Part shown: piece by piece, positions 42,590 to 50,559 of the stretch
Layout of the letters: each line of letters opens with the position of its first letter
Position numbering within the stretch: position 1 is the stretch's first letter
Assembly: GCF_900111565.1 (NCBI RefSeq)
Contig: NZ_FOIK01000001.1
Coordinates: 1-64,000 of the forward strand
Length of the DNA stretch: 64,000 nucleotides
DNA from: Paenibacillus sp. NFR01
GTDB taxonomy: Bacteria; Bacillota; Bacilli; Paenibacillales; Paenibacillaceae
Reading direction: 5' to 3'
Notes under the pieces: model-generated
The model's database searches: none
The model's input: only the letters and a program-made list of their open reading frames with translations
Told to the model about the DNA's origin: nothing
Program-made: the position numbers and the translations under genes

Positions 42590-43480
42590 ATGGCGCATCA
42601 ACTATCCAATGGGATTTTAACGGTAGAGCTTGCTGATGTTGGCAGCTACAGCGGTACCCGTTTTGACTGGACAGGATTCATTACCCAAGTGACGCTGGCG
42701 GCGGGAACGGCGAAACATACGTTTTGCGTGCCGGAGAGCCTGCAGCCAGGCCAGGGCACCGGCGGGATCGGACTCTGCGGCGAATATGGCATTTCCCGGG
42801 CAATCGGCTATGAAGAAGCCGAGGTCGGGGAATGGTTCCCGAAGCTTGGCGTAGGCTTGCTGCAAAAGCAAAACGCCGAGCCGTATCTTTTTCATCATGA
42901 ATTTCCGCTAATCCCGTTTGAAAAACACGTGCAGGCCGCAGAAGGACGGATTACCTATACGGTAGAGCCGCTGGATTGCCGCGGGTACAGCATGCGATTG
43001 AACAAAACCGTCTCGCTGCATGGCGATATCCTGGAGATTGCCTATGAACTGGAGAATACGGGGACAAAGCCGATCGACACGGAGGAGTACATCCATAACT
43101 TTGTAGGGATTAATGGCGCTAAGGTGGGGGCGGGGTATGAGCTGAGCTGGTCCGGAACGCCCCGGGTGGATGAACCCGAATCGGAGTATACTGTCGGACT
43201 GCTCGATATCTCCGGAGGCATTGTGCGCTGGAACCGGGAACCGGATCGTCCGTTCTACGGTAAACCTGCGGGCTGGGAGCAGGCAGAAGCAGAGTGGTAC
43301 TGGGAGCTGCGGCATTTGCCGAGCGGTGCCGGTGTCAGGGAAAGCGGAGACTTCAGGGCTGCCCGGATCGCGCTTTGGGGAGAACGACATGTAATTTCGC
43401 CGGAAGTATTTGTGAACATCAATGTTTTACCGCGTCACAGCAAGCATTGGCGCCGTTTTTACCGTTTTTTTGCCCTTTAG
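42590..43480 (+). CDS. Aldose-epimerase-like (galactose mutarotase fold) protein
   Basis: 296 residues from ATG 42590 (GAGAGGAAG upstream; ATG 42584 adjacent). Beta-sandwich pattern: GILTVELADVGSYSGTRFDW, FITQVTLAAGTAKHTFCVPE, EIAYELENTGTKPIDTEEYI and HNFVGING (a histidine typical of the sugar pocket). Related proteins are annotated as hypothetical or aldose-1-epimerase-like. The neighbouring phosphorylase suggests sugar handling, but a terminator lies between them. Confidence 0.65.
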   Translation: MAHQLSNGILTVELADVGSYSGTRFDWTGFITQVTLAAGTAKHTFCVPESLQPGQGTGGIGLCGEYGISRAIGYEEAEVGEWFPKLGVGLLQKQNAEPYLFHHEFPLIPFEKHVQAAEGRITYTVEPLDCRGYSMRLNKTVSLHGDILEIAYELENTGTKPIDTEEYIHNFVGINGAKVGAGYELSWSGTPRVDEPESEYTVGLLDISGGIVRWNREPDRPFYGKPAGWEQAEAEWYWELRHLPSGAGVRESGDFRAARIALWGERHVISPEVFVNINVLPRHSKHWRRFYRFFAL

Positions 43481-43577
43481 CGAGGTTTGAGCTTACGTTT
43501 TATGTGAATAATTATACTTGCTGGGGTGGAACATTGCTGCTATCATAACCATATTCCATATTCGTAGGAGAGAAAGG

Positions 43578-44678
43578 GTGGGGGAAGTTTTGAGCAAGAG
43601 AGCATACAACTTTAACGCCGGACCGGCGGCGCTGCCGTTGACCGTGTTGGAACGCGCGCAAGCGGAATTCGTTGATTTTCGGGAAAGCGGAATGTCGATC
43701 ATGGAAATGTCGCACCGCGGGGCAATATACGAATCCGTGCATAATGAAGCACAGGAGCGCCTGCTTTCGCTTCTTGGCAATCCGCAAGGATATAAAGTGC
43801 TGTTCATTCAGGGCGGAGCCAGCACCCAATTTGCCATGGTGCCGATGAACCTGATCTCCGAGGGGCAAGTGGGAAGTTATGTCATGACGGGCAGCTGGGC
43901 GGACAAGGCATTCAAGGAAGCCAAGCTGACGGGAGGCGCGCATGTCGCGGCAACGTCGGAGGATAAGAAGTTCCTGGCGATTCCGGAGCTTTCCAGCATC
44001 AAGGCTGCCGACAATGCCGCATATCTGCATGTGACATCCAACGAGACGATCGAAGGTACGCAGTATGCCGCGTATCCGGATGCGGGCAGCATTCCGCTCG
44101 TGGCAGACATGTCCAGCGATATTCTTAGCCGTACCTTCGACGTCAACCAGTTCGGCTTGATCTATGCCGGCGCGCAGAAGAATTTGGGGCCTTCCGGCGT
44201 AACGGTGGTCATCGCCAAGGAAGAGCTGATCGCCGAATCTCCGGCGACGATTCCGACGATACTGCGGTACAGCACCCATTACAAGAACAACTCGCTCTAC
44301 AACACACCTCCATCTTATTCGGTATATATGGTTAACGAAGTGCTGCGCTGGATCGAAGAGCAAGGCGGTCTGGCCGGCGTTGAGCAGAAAAACCGCGATA
44401 AAGCGGGTCTCCTCTACGATACCATTGACGGCAGCGGCGGTTTCTTCCGCGGCGTGGCCGAGCAGGGCAGCCGTTCCATCATGAACGTCACGTTCCGCAT
44501 GGAATCGGAGGAACTGGAGAAACAGTTCATCAAAGCTTCCGAGAAGGAAGGTTTTATCGGCTTAAAGGGACACCGCAGCGTAGGCGGGCTTCGCGCCTCC
44601 ATTTACAACGCAGTCCCTTATGAAAGTGTAAAGGCGCTGGCCGATTTCATGAATCACTTCCGTCAAACGCAAGGCTAA
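43578..44678 (+). CDS. serC: Phosphoserine aminotransferase
   Basis: 366 residues from GTG 43578 (AGGAG seven bases upstream); TTG 43590 is an alternative. Converts 3-phosphohydroxypyruvate and glutamate to phosphoserine; PLP-dependent. NFNAGPAALP is the family start, FIQGGASTQFAM binds the phosphate, PLP lysine K201 in YAGAQKNLGPSG, and GHRSVGGLRASIYNAV is the end signature. Length matches other Bacilli. Terminator follows. Confidence 0.95.
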   Translation: MGEVLSKRAYNFNAGPAALPLTVLERAQAEFVDFRESGMSIMEMSHRGAIYESVHNEAQERLLSLLGNPQGYKVLFIQGGASTQFAMVPMNLISEGQVGSYVMTGSWADKAFKEAKLTGGAHVAATSEDKKFLAIPELSSIKAADNAAYLHVTSNETIEGTQYAAYPDAGSIPLVADMSSDILSRTFDVNQFGLIYAGAQKNLGPSGVTVVIAKEELIAESPATIPTILRYSTHYKNNSLYNTPPSYSVYMVNEVLRWIEEQGGLAGVEQKNRDKAGLLYDTIDGSGGFFRGVAEQGSRSIMNVTFRMESEELEKQFIKASEKEGFIGLKGHRSVGGLRASIYNAVPYESVKALADFMNHFRQTQG

Positions 44679-44694
44679 TGAACGGGATGAACCG

Positions 44695-44724
44695 ACCTTC
44701 CGCCGTCAGGCGGAAGGTTTTTTC
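44695..44724 (+). terminator. Terminator of serC
   Basis: ACCTTCCGCC-gtca-GGCGGAAGGT followed by T-run. Confidence 0.9.
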
Positions 44725-44827
44725 TTGGACGAAAGCGAATGTATAGTTGTTCGAGGGCCTGTAATGAATCTGGGCAGGCTTCGAAATCCTGCATGAACAA
44801 GACAACAAGAAGGGAAGCGTAATAACT

Positions 44828-45292
44828 ATGGCATTGCATATTGTACTTGTGGAACCGGAAATTCCGGCCAATACCGGCAACATCTCCCGCACCTGCGCGG
44901 CGACGGGCATTCATCTTCATTTGGTTCGCCCTCTCGGCTTCCGGACGGATGACGCGACGCTCAAACGGGCGGGATTGGATTACTGGCACGCCGTTCATAT
45001 CGAATATCACGACTCTTTTGCCGAAGTGAAGGAAAAATACAGCGACGGGCGCTTCTTCTACGCGACAACCAAAGCACAGAAGCGTTACACCGATTTTTCA
45101 TTCCGGGACGGGGACTTCTTTGTCTTTGGCAAGGAAACGAAAGGCCTGCCTCCGGAAATTCTGGAAGCCGGCAAAGAAACCTGCATGCGTATGCCGATGA
45201 CCGGGGATGTCCGTTCGCTCAACCTGTCCAACTCCGCGGCAATTATCGTTTATGAAGCGCTGCGCCAGCTGGATTTCCCTGGGCTGACATAA
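44828..45292 (+). CDS. trmL: tRNA (cytidine(34)-2'-O)-methyltransferase
   Basis: 154 residues, ATG 44828 with GAAGGGAAGCG upstream. SPOUT-fold enzyme that methylates the wobble base of certain tRNA-Leu. MALHIVLVEPEIPANTGNIS, RTCAATG, FFVFGKETKGLP and MTGDVRSLNLSNSAAIIVYE are the SAM-binding knot motifs. Length typical of the short TrmL class. Confidence 0.93.
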   Translation: MALHIVLVEPEIPANTGNISRTCAATGIHLHLVRPLGFRTDDATLKRAGLDYWHAVHIEYHDSFAEVKEKYSDGRFFYATTKAQKRYTDFSFRDGDFFVFGKETKGLPPEILEAGKETCMRMPMTGDVRSLNLSNSAAIIVYEALRQLDFPGLT

Positions 45293-45416
45293 AAAATTAT
45301 GAATTTTTATAATTTCAGCAGGATTCGACAATTTCATAACGAAATTAAAAAATAGTGCTGAATTATGAAGAATTTTGTTATTCATTATTAGTTGAACAGG
45401 AGAGTGTGCATTTATC

Positions 45417-45671
45417 ATGAAACCAGCCGGCGTAGTTCGGAAAGTTGATCAGCTGGGCAGAATCGTTCTTCCCAAATCCCTGCGTAAAAGATACCAAATG
45501 AATGAAGGAGACCCGGTGGAAATTTTGGTGCAGGGCGATCATATCATTCTGGAGCGCTATCGTCCCAAATGCGTGTTCTGCGGTTCAATGGAAGAAGTCA
45601 GCGAATACAAGGACCGTTATATTTGCGGCGCATGCCTTGGCGAAATGACCCAACTGTCCAAACATGCCTAA
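45417..45671 (+). CDS. AbrB-family transition-state regulator with zinc ribbon
   Basis: 84 residues, ATG 45417 (AGGAG rather distant). MKPAGVVRKVDQLGRIVLPK and SLRKRYQMNEGDPVEILVQG are the AbrB/SpoVT swapped-hairpin DNA-binding domain (1-52). Then C-x2-C (KCVFCGSME) and C-x2-C (YICGACLGE), a small zinc ribbon as in AbrB-type proteins. The 124 bp upstream are very AT-rich with TATGAATTTT-like repeats, fitting autoregulation. Confidence 0.88.
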   Translation: MKPAGVVRKVDQLGRIVLPKSLRKRYQMNEGDPVEILVQGDHIILERYRPKCVFCGSMEEVSEYKDRYICGACLGEMTQLSKHA

Positions 45672-45750
45672 GGATGCTCGATCGCTAAAGGAAGCGGTTT
45701 TTTAGTCCTCAAAATCTGTACATATCATTAGAAACATTACCTGTGTTCCT

Positions 45751-45786
45751 AAAAAAGAGAGCGCCGCGGTCAGCGGCGCTCTCTTT
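45751..45786. terminator. Bidirectional terminator
   Basis: AAAGAGAGCGCCGC-ggtca-GCGGCGCTCTCTTT with A-run before and T-run after; serves the AbrB-type gene and the small gene on the other strand. Confidence 0.88.
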
Positions 45787-45807
45787 GCGTAAATGCGTCA
45801 GGACAAA

Positions 45808-45912
45808 TTACAATCCTTTGGTTTTATCTTCGTTGTAGGCAGCGGTAAGAATACCGGTCAGAAACATCAGAAAGACCAGAATAACAATCCAAAAGGTCAA
45901 GGAAAACGTCAT
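45808..45912 (-). CDS. 34-residue single-TM protein
   Basis: Minus strand, ATG at 45912 with TCTGGAGGTGTCCGGC upstream. MTFSLTFWIVILVFLMFLTG followed by ILTAAYNEDKTKGL: one TM helix and a short charged tail. Strong ribosome site and a terminator directly after the stop support it as a real gene. Function unknown; it recalls small membrane subunits or regulators, without a specific match. Confidence 0.65.
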   Translation of the reverse strand: MTFSLTFWIVILVFLMFLTGILTAAYNEDKTKGL

Positions 45913-46032
45913 GCCGGACACCTCCAGAGGCGGACTGTATGCGCTATCCTGATTATACCCTGAGCCGCCGAAAAAGGAAACGAAAATGCGATAAAGTTAA
46001 TTGACAAATCCTAAAGCACGCTTAATGTGTCT

Positions 46033-47094
46033 CTACTTGAAAAATAAAAAGCTGGTTGGCACCTTCCGCAGATTGCCGTCCGATGGATGATTGATCACTT
46101 TCCCTTTAAAGATCAGGGAAGAAGAACCGCCGCCGTCCAGATTGTAGGCATCGATAACGCCCATGTTATACAGCTTGTTCTGCAGTTCTTCCAGCGTTGC
46201 CCCGGAAGTCCCACTCTCGTTGTAGCCGTCGGCCACGAGTACGAGCAGCTGGTCGTCCTTGTAACGCCCGATAACGGTACGCGGCGCGCGGCGCGGCGAC
46301 AGCTTCCATTTGTCGGGAATAACCGTCTTTACCCGGTTCTGGAGCAGCACCGGAACAAACGTCGCCCCGAAAACAGGGTTCTGCGCCTCAAGCTGGGACT
46401 GGCTGAAGAAACGGCCGCCGACCAGTTGGCCCGAGGCGTTCATCCCGACGAAGCTGAGATCCTTGAAGCTGGGATCAAACCCGTTGACATATTGGCCGTC
46501 CACCATGGTGGTGGATAACGGATAACGTTTGCCGCCCTTGTCGGCAAAACCGCCGGCATTGATGCCGGCCGATGCGCCGTAACGGTTCGCGGCGTGAAGC
46601 GTGGTTTCGGCGCCGCTGCCGCCGGCCAGGCTCATTTTCATGGCGGAGGCGTCTTTGAGTTTGACTTTTAGGGCATAAGCTTTATAATTTCCGGGGTTGA
46701 GCCGGTAAAGTTCAATGGTAATCCGGTCGCTGCTGAGGACATCGGCAGGAATGCCGAGCTTGGCAGTAATCCGGCGGTTGTAGATTTTCTCCGGCCGGCC
46801 GGCTTGGACTTTGGCGTTTGAGACCAGCGCATTCATCGTATTGGTCGTTTGCTGGTACAGCTTGGCGCTTTTGCCGACGGCGGCAATGGTCGAGGACGCG
46901 GCGGCCTGGGCATGCTTCAGATCGTCCTGCAGCGCCGAAGTTTCCTGCACCGGTCCCTCGCTGGCCAGATAAGGCGCTACATTCAGCTTCAGCTCCAGCG
47001 GCGGATGATACCGCCACAAACACAGCAGCAGTCCGAGAAATGGAGCGGTTAACATCATAAAAAAACGGTTTACCCGTTTGACCGGCGTCATCAT
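46033..47094 (-). CDS. Phosphodiester glycosidase family (NAGPA-like) exported protein
   Basis: 353 residues on the minus strand, ATG at 47094. N-terminal TM anchor (about 11-27), a helical region of about 75 residues, then the NAGPA/DUF2233 domain (about 125-353): INAGGFADKGGKRYPLSTTM, PRTVIGRYKDDQLLVLVADG, GATLEELQNKLYNMGVIDAY and NLDGGGSSSLI are the signature blocks. Relatives cut phosphodiester-linked sugars or act on cell-surface polymers. Its start overlaps the stop of the upstream coiled-coil gene (ATGA, 47091-47094): a two-gene operon. Confidence 0.85.
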   Translation of the reverse strand: MMTPVKRVNRFFMMLTAPFLGLLLCLWRYHPPLELKLNVAPYLASEGPVQETSALQDDLKHAQAAASSTIAAVGKSAKLYQQTTNTMNALVSNAKVQAGRPEKIYNRRITAKLGIPADVLSSDRITIELYRLNPGNYKAYALKVKLKDASAMKMSLAGGSGAETTLHAANRYGASAGINAGGFADKGGKRYPLSTTMVDGQYVNGFDPSFKDLSFVGMNASGQLVGGRFFSQSQLEAQNPVFGATFVPVLLQNRVKTVIPDKWKLSPRRAPRTVIGRYKDDQLLVLVADGYNESGTSGATLEELQNKLYNMGVIDAYNLDGGGSSSLIFKGKVINHPSDGNLRKVPTSFLFFK

Positions 47095-47495
47095 TTCAAA
47101 ACATCCATTTCTTTCTTCAGGGCGTCAAGCTGCTTACGGACTTCGCTGAGCTGGGTATACAGCTTGTTGCTGTTGTCCGTTTTGTTGCTGGCATTGTCCT
47201 TCGTAAAGGTCAACAGCTCGTTGAAGCTCTGAACGGTGCTTTGCAGCTGGTCTACCTGCTCGGTCAACGCTGCAATCTTCGTCTCGTAATCGGTTTTCAG
47301 CACGGAAAGCTGTTGCTGGTTTTGAGCGCCAAGCTCGCTCAGCACCTGGTCTTTCAGATGGTTGGTGTAGCTGTACACGGCATACACGCCGAGCCCGATC
47401 ATCAAAATCCAGAACAGCAGGAACCATTTGACGGAAGAGCCGCTTCTCGCCGCCGCACGGCGGGAGTGTGCCGGAGATTCCGCTAGGGGTTGCAT
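47091..47495 (-). CDS. Single-TM coiled-coil protein
   Basis: 134 residues on the minus strand, ATG at 47495. A basic N-terminus, TM helix (about 22-41), then a coiled coil from about residue 46 to the end (LKDQVLSELGAQNQQQLSVL, KIAALTEQVDQLQSTVQSF). Extracellular coiled coil anchored in the membrane. Translationally coupled to the phosphodiester glycosidase, whose N-terminal helical region could pair with it (inference). Confidence 0.75.
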   Translation of the reverse strand: MQPLAESPAHSRRAAARSGSSVKWFLLFWILMIGLGVYAVYSYTNHLKDQVLSELGAQNQQQLSVLKTDYETKIAALTEQVDQLQSTVQSFNELLTFTKDNASNKTDNSNKLYTQLSEVRKQLDALKKEMDVLK

Positions 47496-47569
47496 GACAT
47501 CACCTCAAAGCTTTTTTTTGAAGAATAATACATAAGTTGACAGGGTCCCGGAAAGCCCGAATAGGCTTC

Positions 47570-47587
47570 AAAGCGGAGCTCCGCTTT
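47570..47587. repeat. Perfect 18-bp palindrome in a gene-free stretch
   Basis: AAAGCGGAGCTCCGCTTT, followed by a TGGGGA/TCCCCA stem (47589-47610). The 360 bp between the divergent genes at 47495 and 47857 hold no other clear gene; these may be operators or processing hairpins. Confidence 0.4.
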
Positions 47588-47856
47588 ATGGGGATTTAGT
47601 CAAGTCCCCATTCTATCAAACTTTGACAAGATTCGCAAAAGGACAATGGCCTGAAAACACTGAAAAAGTAATTGCCACCAAGGAATCGACTGCGATACAA
47701 TTTCTAGTGATTGGAATATTTTGATAGACGTATTCAAGGTAAAAGAGAACGGACGTGCAAGACATCAACCATCCTTGCTTGCGTGTTATCCGGAAGAGCC
47801 GTAAAGGCTTTTTCATATTGGGTAAATTTTAGATGTTGCAGGAGGTTAGGGCGTTA

Positions 47857-48516
47857 ATGATGAAGGTTTGGCGGGTGGTCATTGTGGGCTGTCATCCCAC
47901 CAGTATGCTCGGGACAAAATTGATATTAGAGGAAGGGGGAGAACTGAAGGTCGAGGCGATGATGTCCTCGTGGACCGAAGGCGTCGCAGCAATCCGGGAC
48001 CGGCAGCCGGATCTGATCCTCTTTGACTATCAGATGCCGGACGGTACGGTAGAAAGCGTGCTCGGAGAAATAAAGAACAGCGCGCCGGAGTCCCATTGCA
48101 TCGTCATGACGGAGGAAGAAGAAAAAGAACTGTATCATCCGTTGATTGAGCTGGGAGCCAGCGGAGTTTTGTCCAAAGGCGCTTCGCCGAGACAACTGCT
48201 GCTGATGATCGAAAGTCTGCGCGAAGGATTCATGTCCCTTCCGCTCGATCTGGTCCGGCACGGGCTGCAGCGGTCGGCCGCATCCCCGCAAGGCGTGGAC
48301 CGGGTGATGCAGCTGACGCAGACGGAGATGTTTATTATGGAACGGATTGTCCAGGGCGTCACTTACGATAAGATCGCGCAGGAGATTGAAGTGAGCCGGC
48401 GGTCCATCGACAATTATTTGCGGAAAATTTATGTGAAGCTGGATGTCACGACCCGGGCGCAGGCTATTGAGAAATTTGCGCTTTATTCGCGGCAGACCAA
48501 GCAAATGTACGCATAG
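47857..48516 (+). CDS. LuxR-type regulator with atypical receiver
   Basis: 219 residues from ATG 47857 (AGGAGGTTAGGGCG upstream). The layout resembles ComA (HPTSMLGTKLILEE). Receiver domain keeps the phospho-acceptor D57 in LILFDYQMPDG and a lysine in GVLSKGASPRQ, but the usual acidic pair near the N-terminus (for example DDHP) is GCHP (G11, C12), so Mg-dependent phosphorylation is doubtful. C-terminal LuxR helix-turn-helix: LTQTEMFIMERIVQG, IEVSRRSIDNYLRKIYVKLD. No kinase gene is adjacent: an orphan regulator. Confidence 0.85.
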   Translation: MMKVWRVVIVGCHPTSMLGTKLILEEGGELKVEAMMSSWTEGVAAIRDRQPDLILFDYQMPDGTVESVLGEIKNSAPESHCIVMTEEEEKELYHPLIELGASGVLSKGASPRQLLLMIESLREGFMSLPLDLVRHGLQRSAASPQGVDRVMQLTQTEMFIMERIVQGVTYDKIAQEIEVSRRSIDNYLRKIYVKLDVTTRAQAIEKFALYSRQTKQMYA

Positions 48517-48582
48517 CCGTATCCGGGCGACATAATGGCGAAAAGCGGGGAATACCTTGGTACCAAGGAAAGGGGAGAGGGT

Positions 48583-49800
48583 ATGAAATATGACTTTTCG
48601 GCACGGGCGCATACGCTTTTATCGTCGCAGCTGCCGGGTTACCGGCTGGAAGCCGGGCGCGGCGCCATCATTTCGCTGGCGGAGGAGCTGCCTGCGGAAG
48701 AATTATTTCCTCTCTCGCTGCTCGCGGAGACCGCGGCTTCGGTGATTTCCGCCGATGCCAATGCGCTGCAGTACGGGGATCCGGAGGGCTACGGTCCGCT
48801 GCGGGAGTGGCTGCTTGGCGATTGGCTGAAAGAAAAGCATGTGATCGCGGGAGACGGGGGGCTGCTGCTGACCACGGGAAGCCAGCAGGCGATCGACCTG
48901 CTGACCCGGGTCTACATCGATCCCGGCGACCGCGTCCTCGTTGAGAACCCGACATCCCCGGGCATTCTTCAGGCGCTGCGCATGCAGGGGGCCGTTATCG
49001 TTCCGGTACGCGGCGACCGGGAAGGGCTGCAGCCGGATCATCTGCGCAGCCAAATCCGTCTGCACCGGCCCAAGATGCTGTTCTGCACGCCGAGCTTCAC
49101 GAATCCAAACGGCATTCTCTGGAGCCGGCGGAGACGACAGGAAGTGCTGGAGCTGTGCATCGAGCATCATCTGCTGATTGTGGAAGATGATTCGTACGGA
49201 GATTTGCATTTTCAGCGGTACGGCGAGCCGGTGGCTCAGCGGTATCCGAGCCTGCATGCATTGGAGAATGTTGCCGAAGGCGGGCATGTGCTGTACATTG
49301 GCTCCTTCAGTAAAACGGTCGCCCCCGCGCTGCGGACGGGCTGGGCGGCAGGCAGCCGGGAACTGGTCGGCATGATGACGGCGGCCAAGCAATTGGCCGA
49401 CCGGCAGTCAAGCTCGCTGAACCAGCGGCTGCTCCATCATCTGCTCAGCGTCTCGGCCTTCGATCTGCGGGAGCACATCCAGCTGCTGAACCGCGAGTAT
49501 AAAACCCGGCTGAAGCTGATGGTGGAGCTGCTGAAGCGTCCGGCCTGGAAAAACTGCGGATACGATCTGCCGGAAGGCGGCATGTTCATTTGGGTGACAC
49601 TGCCGGAGGGGCTGGACGCAAACGCGCTGCTCCGCGCGTCAACGGCCAAAGGGGTCTCTTTCCTACCCGGGCCGCTCTGCTCGGTTACCGGAGGCGGCGG
49701 TTACATCCGCCTCAACTTCAGCCATCCCGGCCGCGACGAGCTGCTGCTCGGGATGAACCTGATCAGCGAAGCGATGACGGAGTTTACGGCGCGGAGCTGA
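48583..49800 (+). CDS. PLP-dependent aminotransferase (class I/II)
   Basis: 405 residues from ATG 48583 (GGGGAGAGGGT upstream). Fold-type I aminotransferase of the 2-aminoadipate/MocR-catalytic type: ALQYGDPEGYGPLREWL, LLLTTGSQQAIDLLTRVYID, FCTPSFTNPNGILWS, VEDDSYGDLHF and PLP lysine K244 in IGSFSKTVAPALRTGW, plus YIRLNFSHPG near the end. No N-terminal GntR domain, so it is an enzyme rather than a MocR regulator. Substrate not predictable. Confidence 0.88.
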   Translation: MKYDFSARAHTLLSSQLPGYRLEAGRGAIISLAEELPAEELFPLSLLAETAASVISADANALQYGDPEGYGPLREWLLGDWLKEKHVIAGDGGLLLTTGSQQAIDLLTRVYIDPGDRVLVENPTSPGILQALRMQGAVIVPVRGDREGLQPDHLRSQIRLHRPKMLFCTPSFTNPNGILWSRRRRQEVLELCIEHHLLIVEDDSYGDLHFQRYGEPVAQRYPSLHALENVAEGGHVLYIGSFSKTVAPALRTGWAAGSRELVGMMTAAKQLADRQSSSLNQRLLHHLLSVSAFDLREHIQLLNREYKTRLKLMVELLKRPAWKNCGYDLPEGGMFIWVTLPEGLDANALLRASTAKGVSFLPGPLCSVTGGGGYIRLNFSHPGRDELLLGMNLISEAMTEFTARS

Positions 49801-50063
49801 GAACGGGAGTAATTGCGGGTAGAGCGATGGAAGGAACGCCCTGGGGTAGTTGCCGCTGTGAATTTCGCGTCGGTAAGCAGAGCAGGCGGCGAGGTACCGT
49901 TGCATTATGGAACCCTCTGCAGAACCTTAAACAACTGCGGTTTGATGCGATGGGGTTCAGCTTGAAGAGGGGCATTATAGAACCACACTGACTGCTGCAC
50001 AACATGCAGGTATGAGCTGGTTCGCTGGAGTAAGGTTTTGAGCAACTGGTGTGTTAGGAATGA

Positions 50064-50116
50064 AAAAGCTGTCCTTAAGCCGCGTTATGGCTGCAAGGAG
50101 AGCTTCTTTTTTTGAT
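50064..50116 (+). terminator. Terminator-like hairpin
   Basis: AAGCTGTCCTTAAGCC pairs imperfectly with GGCTGCAAGGAGAGCTT, followed by CT7. Confidence 0.6.
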
Positions 50117-50218
50117 CAATGGGCGGGGCGAACGACGTTTGGTCGACGATTGAGATAAAGGGATGTGGGTATAAGGGTAAACAGCTGCTAATTAGCCTAA
50201 AGCGATGAGATGGGTGAT

Positions 50219-50410
50219 ATAGAGGGAAAACGTCCCTCTAATTAGCCGAAAGCGCTTGGGCGGACGAAATAGAGGGAAAATGTCCCTCTATTTCAAGCGC
50301 AAACGCAGAAAGTTGAAGATTTGCCCCAATTAGTGGGATGAAATACCACTAATTGCTGGGAATAAGCGTTTTGGGCTGAAATAGAGGGATGAAATCCCAC
50401 TAATTGAAAT
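50219..50410. repeat. Cluster of four related intergenic hairpins
   Basis: TAGAGGGA/TCCCTCTA (50220-50240), AAATAGAGGGA/TCCCTCTATTT (50267-50293), AATTAGTGG/CCACTAATT (50329-50354), and a mixed unit with left arm AATAGAGGGAT and right arm ATCCCACTAATT (50380-50405). Loops are 5-9 nt. No T-runs, so not simple terminators. Confidence 0.6.
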
Positions 50411-50503
50411 AGAGGGTTGATTAAGGCGGTGATTTGGACGGTTTTGTTTGAAAAATAGAGACAGCAGGCTTAAGCCTCCAAAAAATCCGCCCGTGGACAA
50501 GCA

Positions 50504-50541
50504 GAGCCGCGATTCCCTCCATCAGTGGGGAATCGCGGCTC
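50504..50541. terminator. Inverted repeat after the DUF2161-like gene
   Basis: GAGCCGCGATTCCC and GGGAATCGCGGCTC flank a 10-nt loop, 20 bp beyond the minus-strand stop. No clear T-run, so terminator function is only likely. Confidence 0.5.
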
Positions 50542-50559
50542 CGTTTGGCTTGGGTGGAC

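Larger units (their letters stand above)
49801..50559. other. 760-bp gap with terminator and hairpin repeats, no gene seen
   Basis: No frame here has a convincing start and ribosome site. It contains a terminator-like hairpin (50064-50116), four related hairpins (50219-50410, listed separately) and a strong inverted repeat GAGCCGCGATTCCC/GGGAATCGCGGCTC (50504-50541) just past the stop of the minus-strand gene. Confidence 0.6.
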
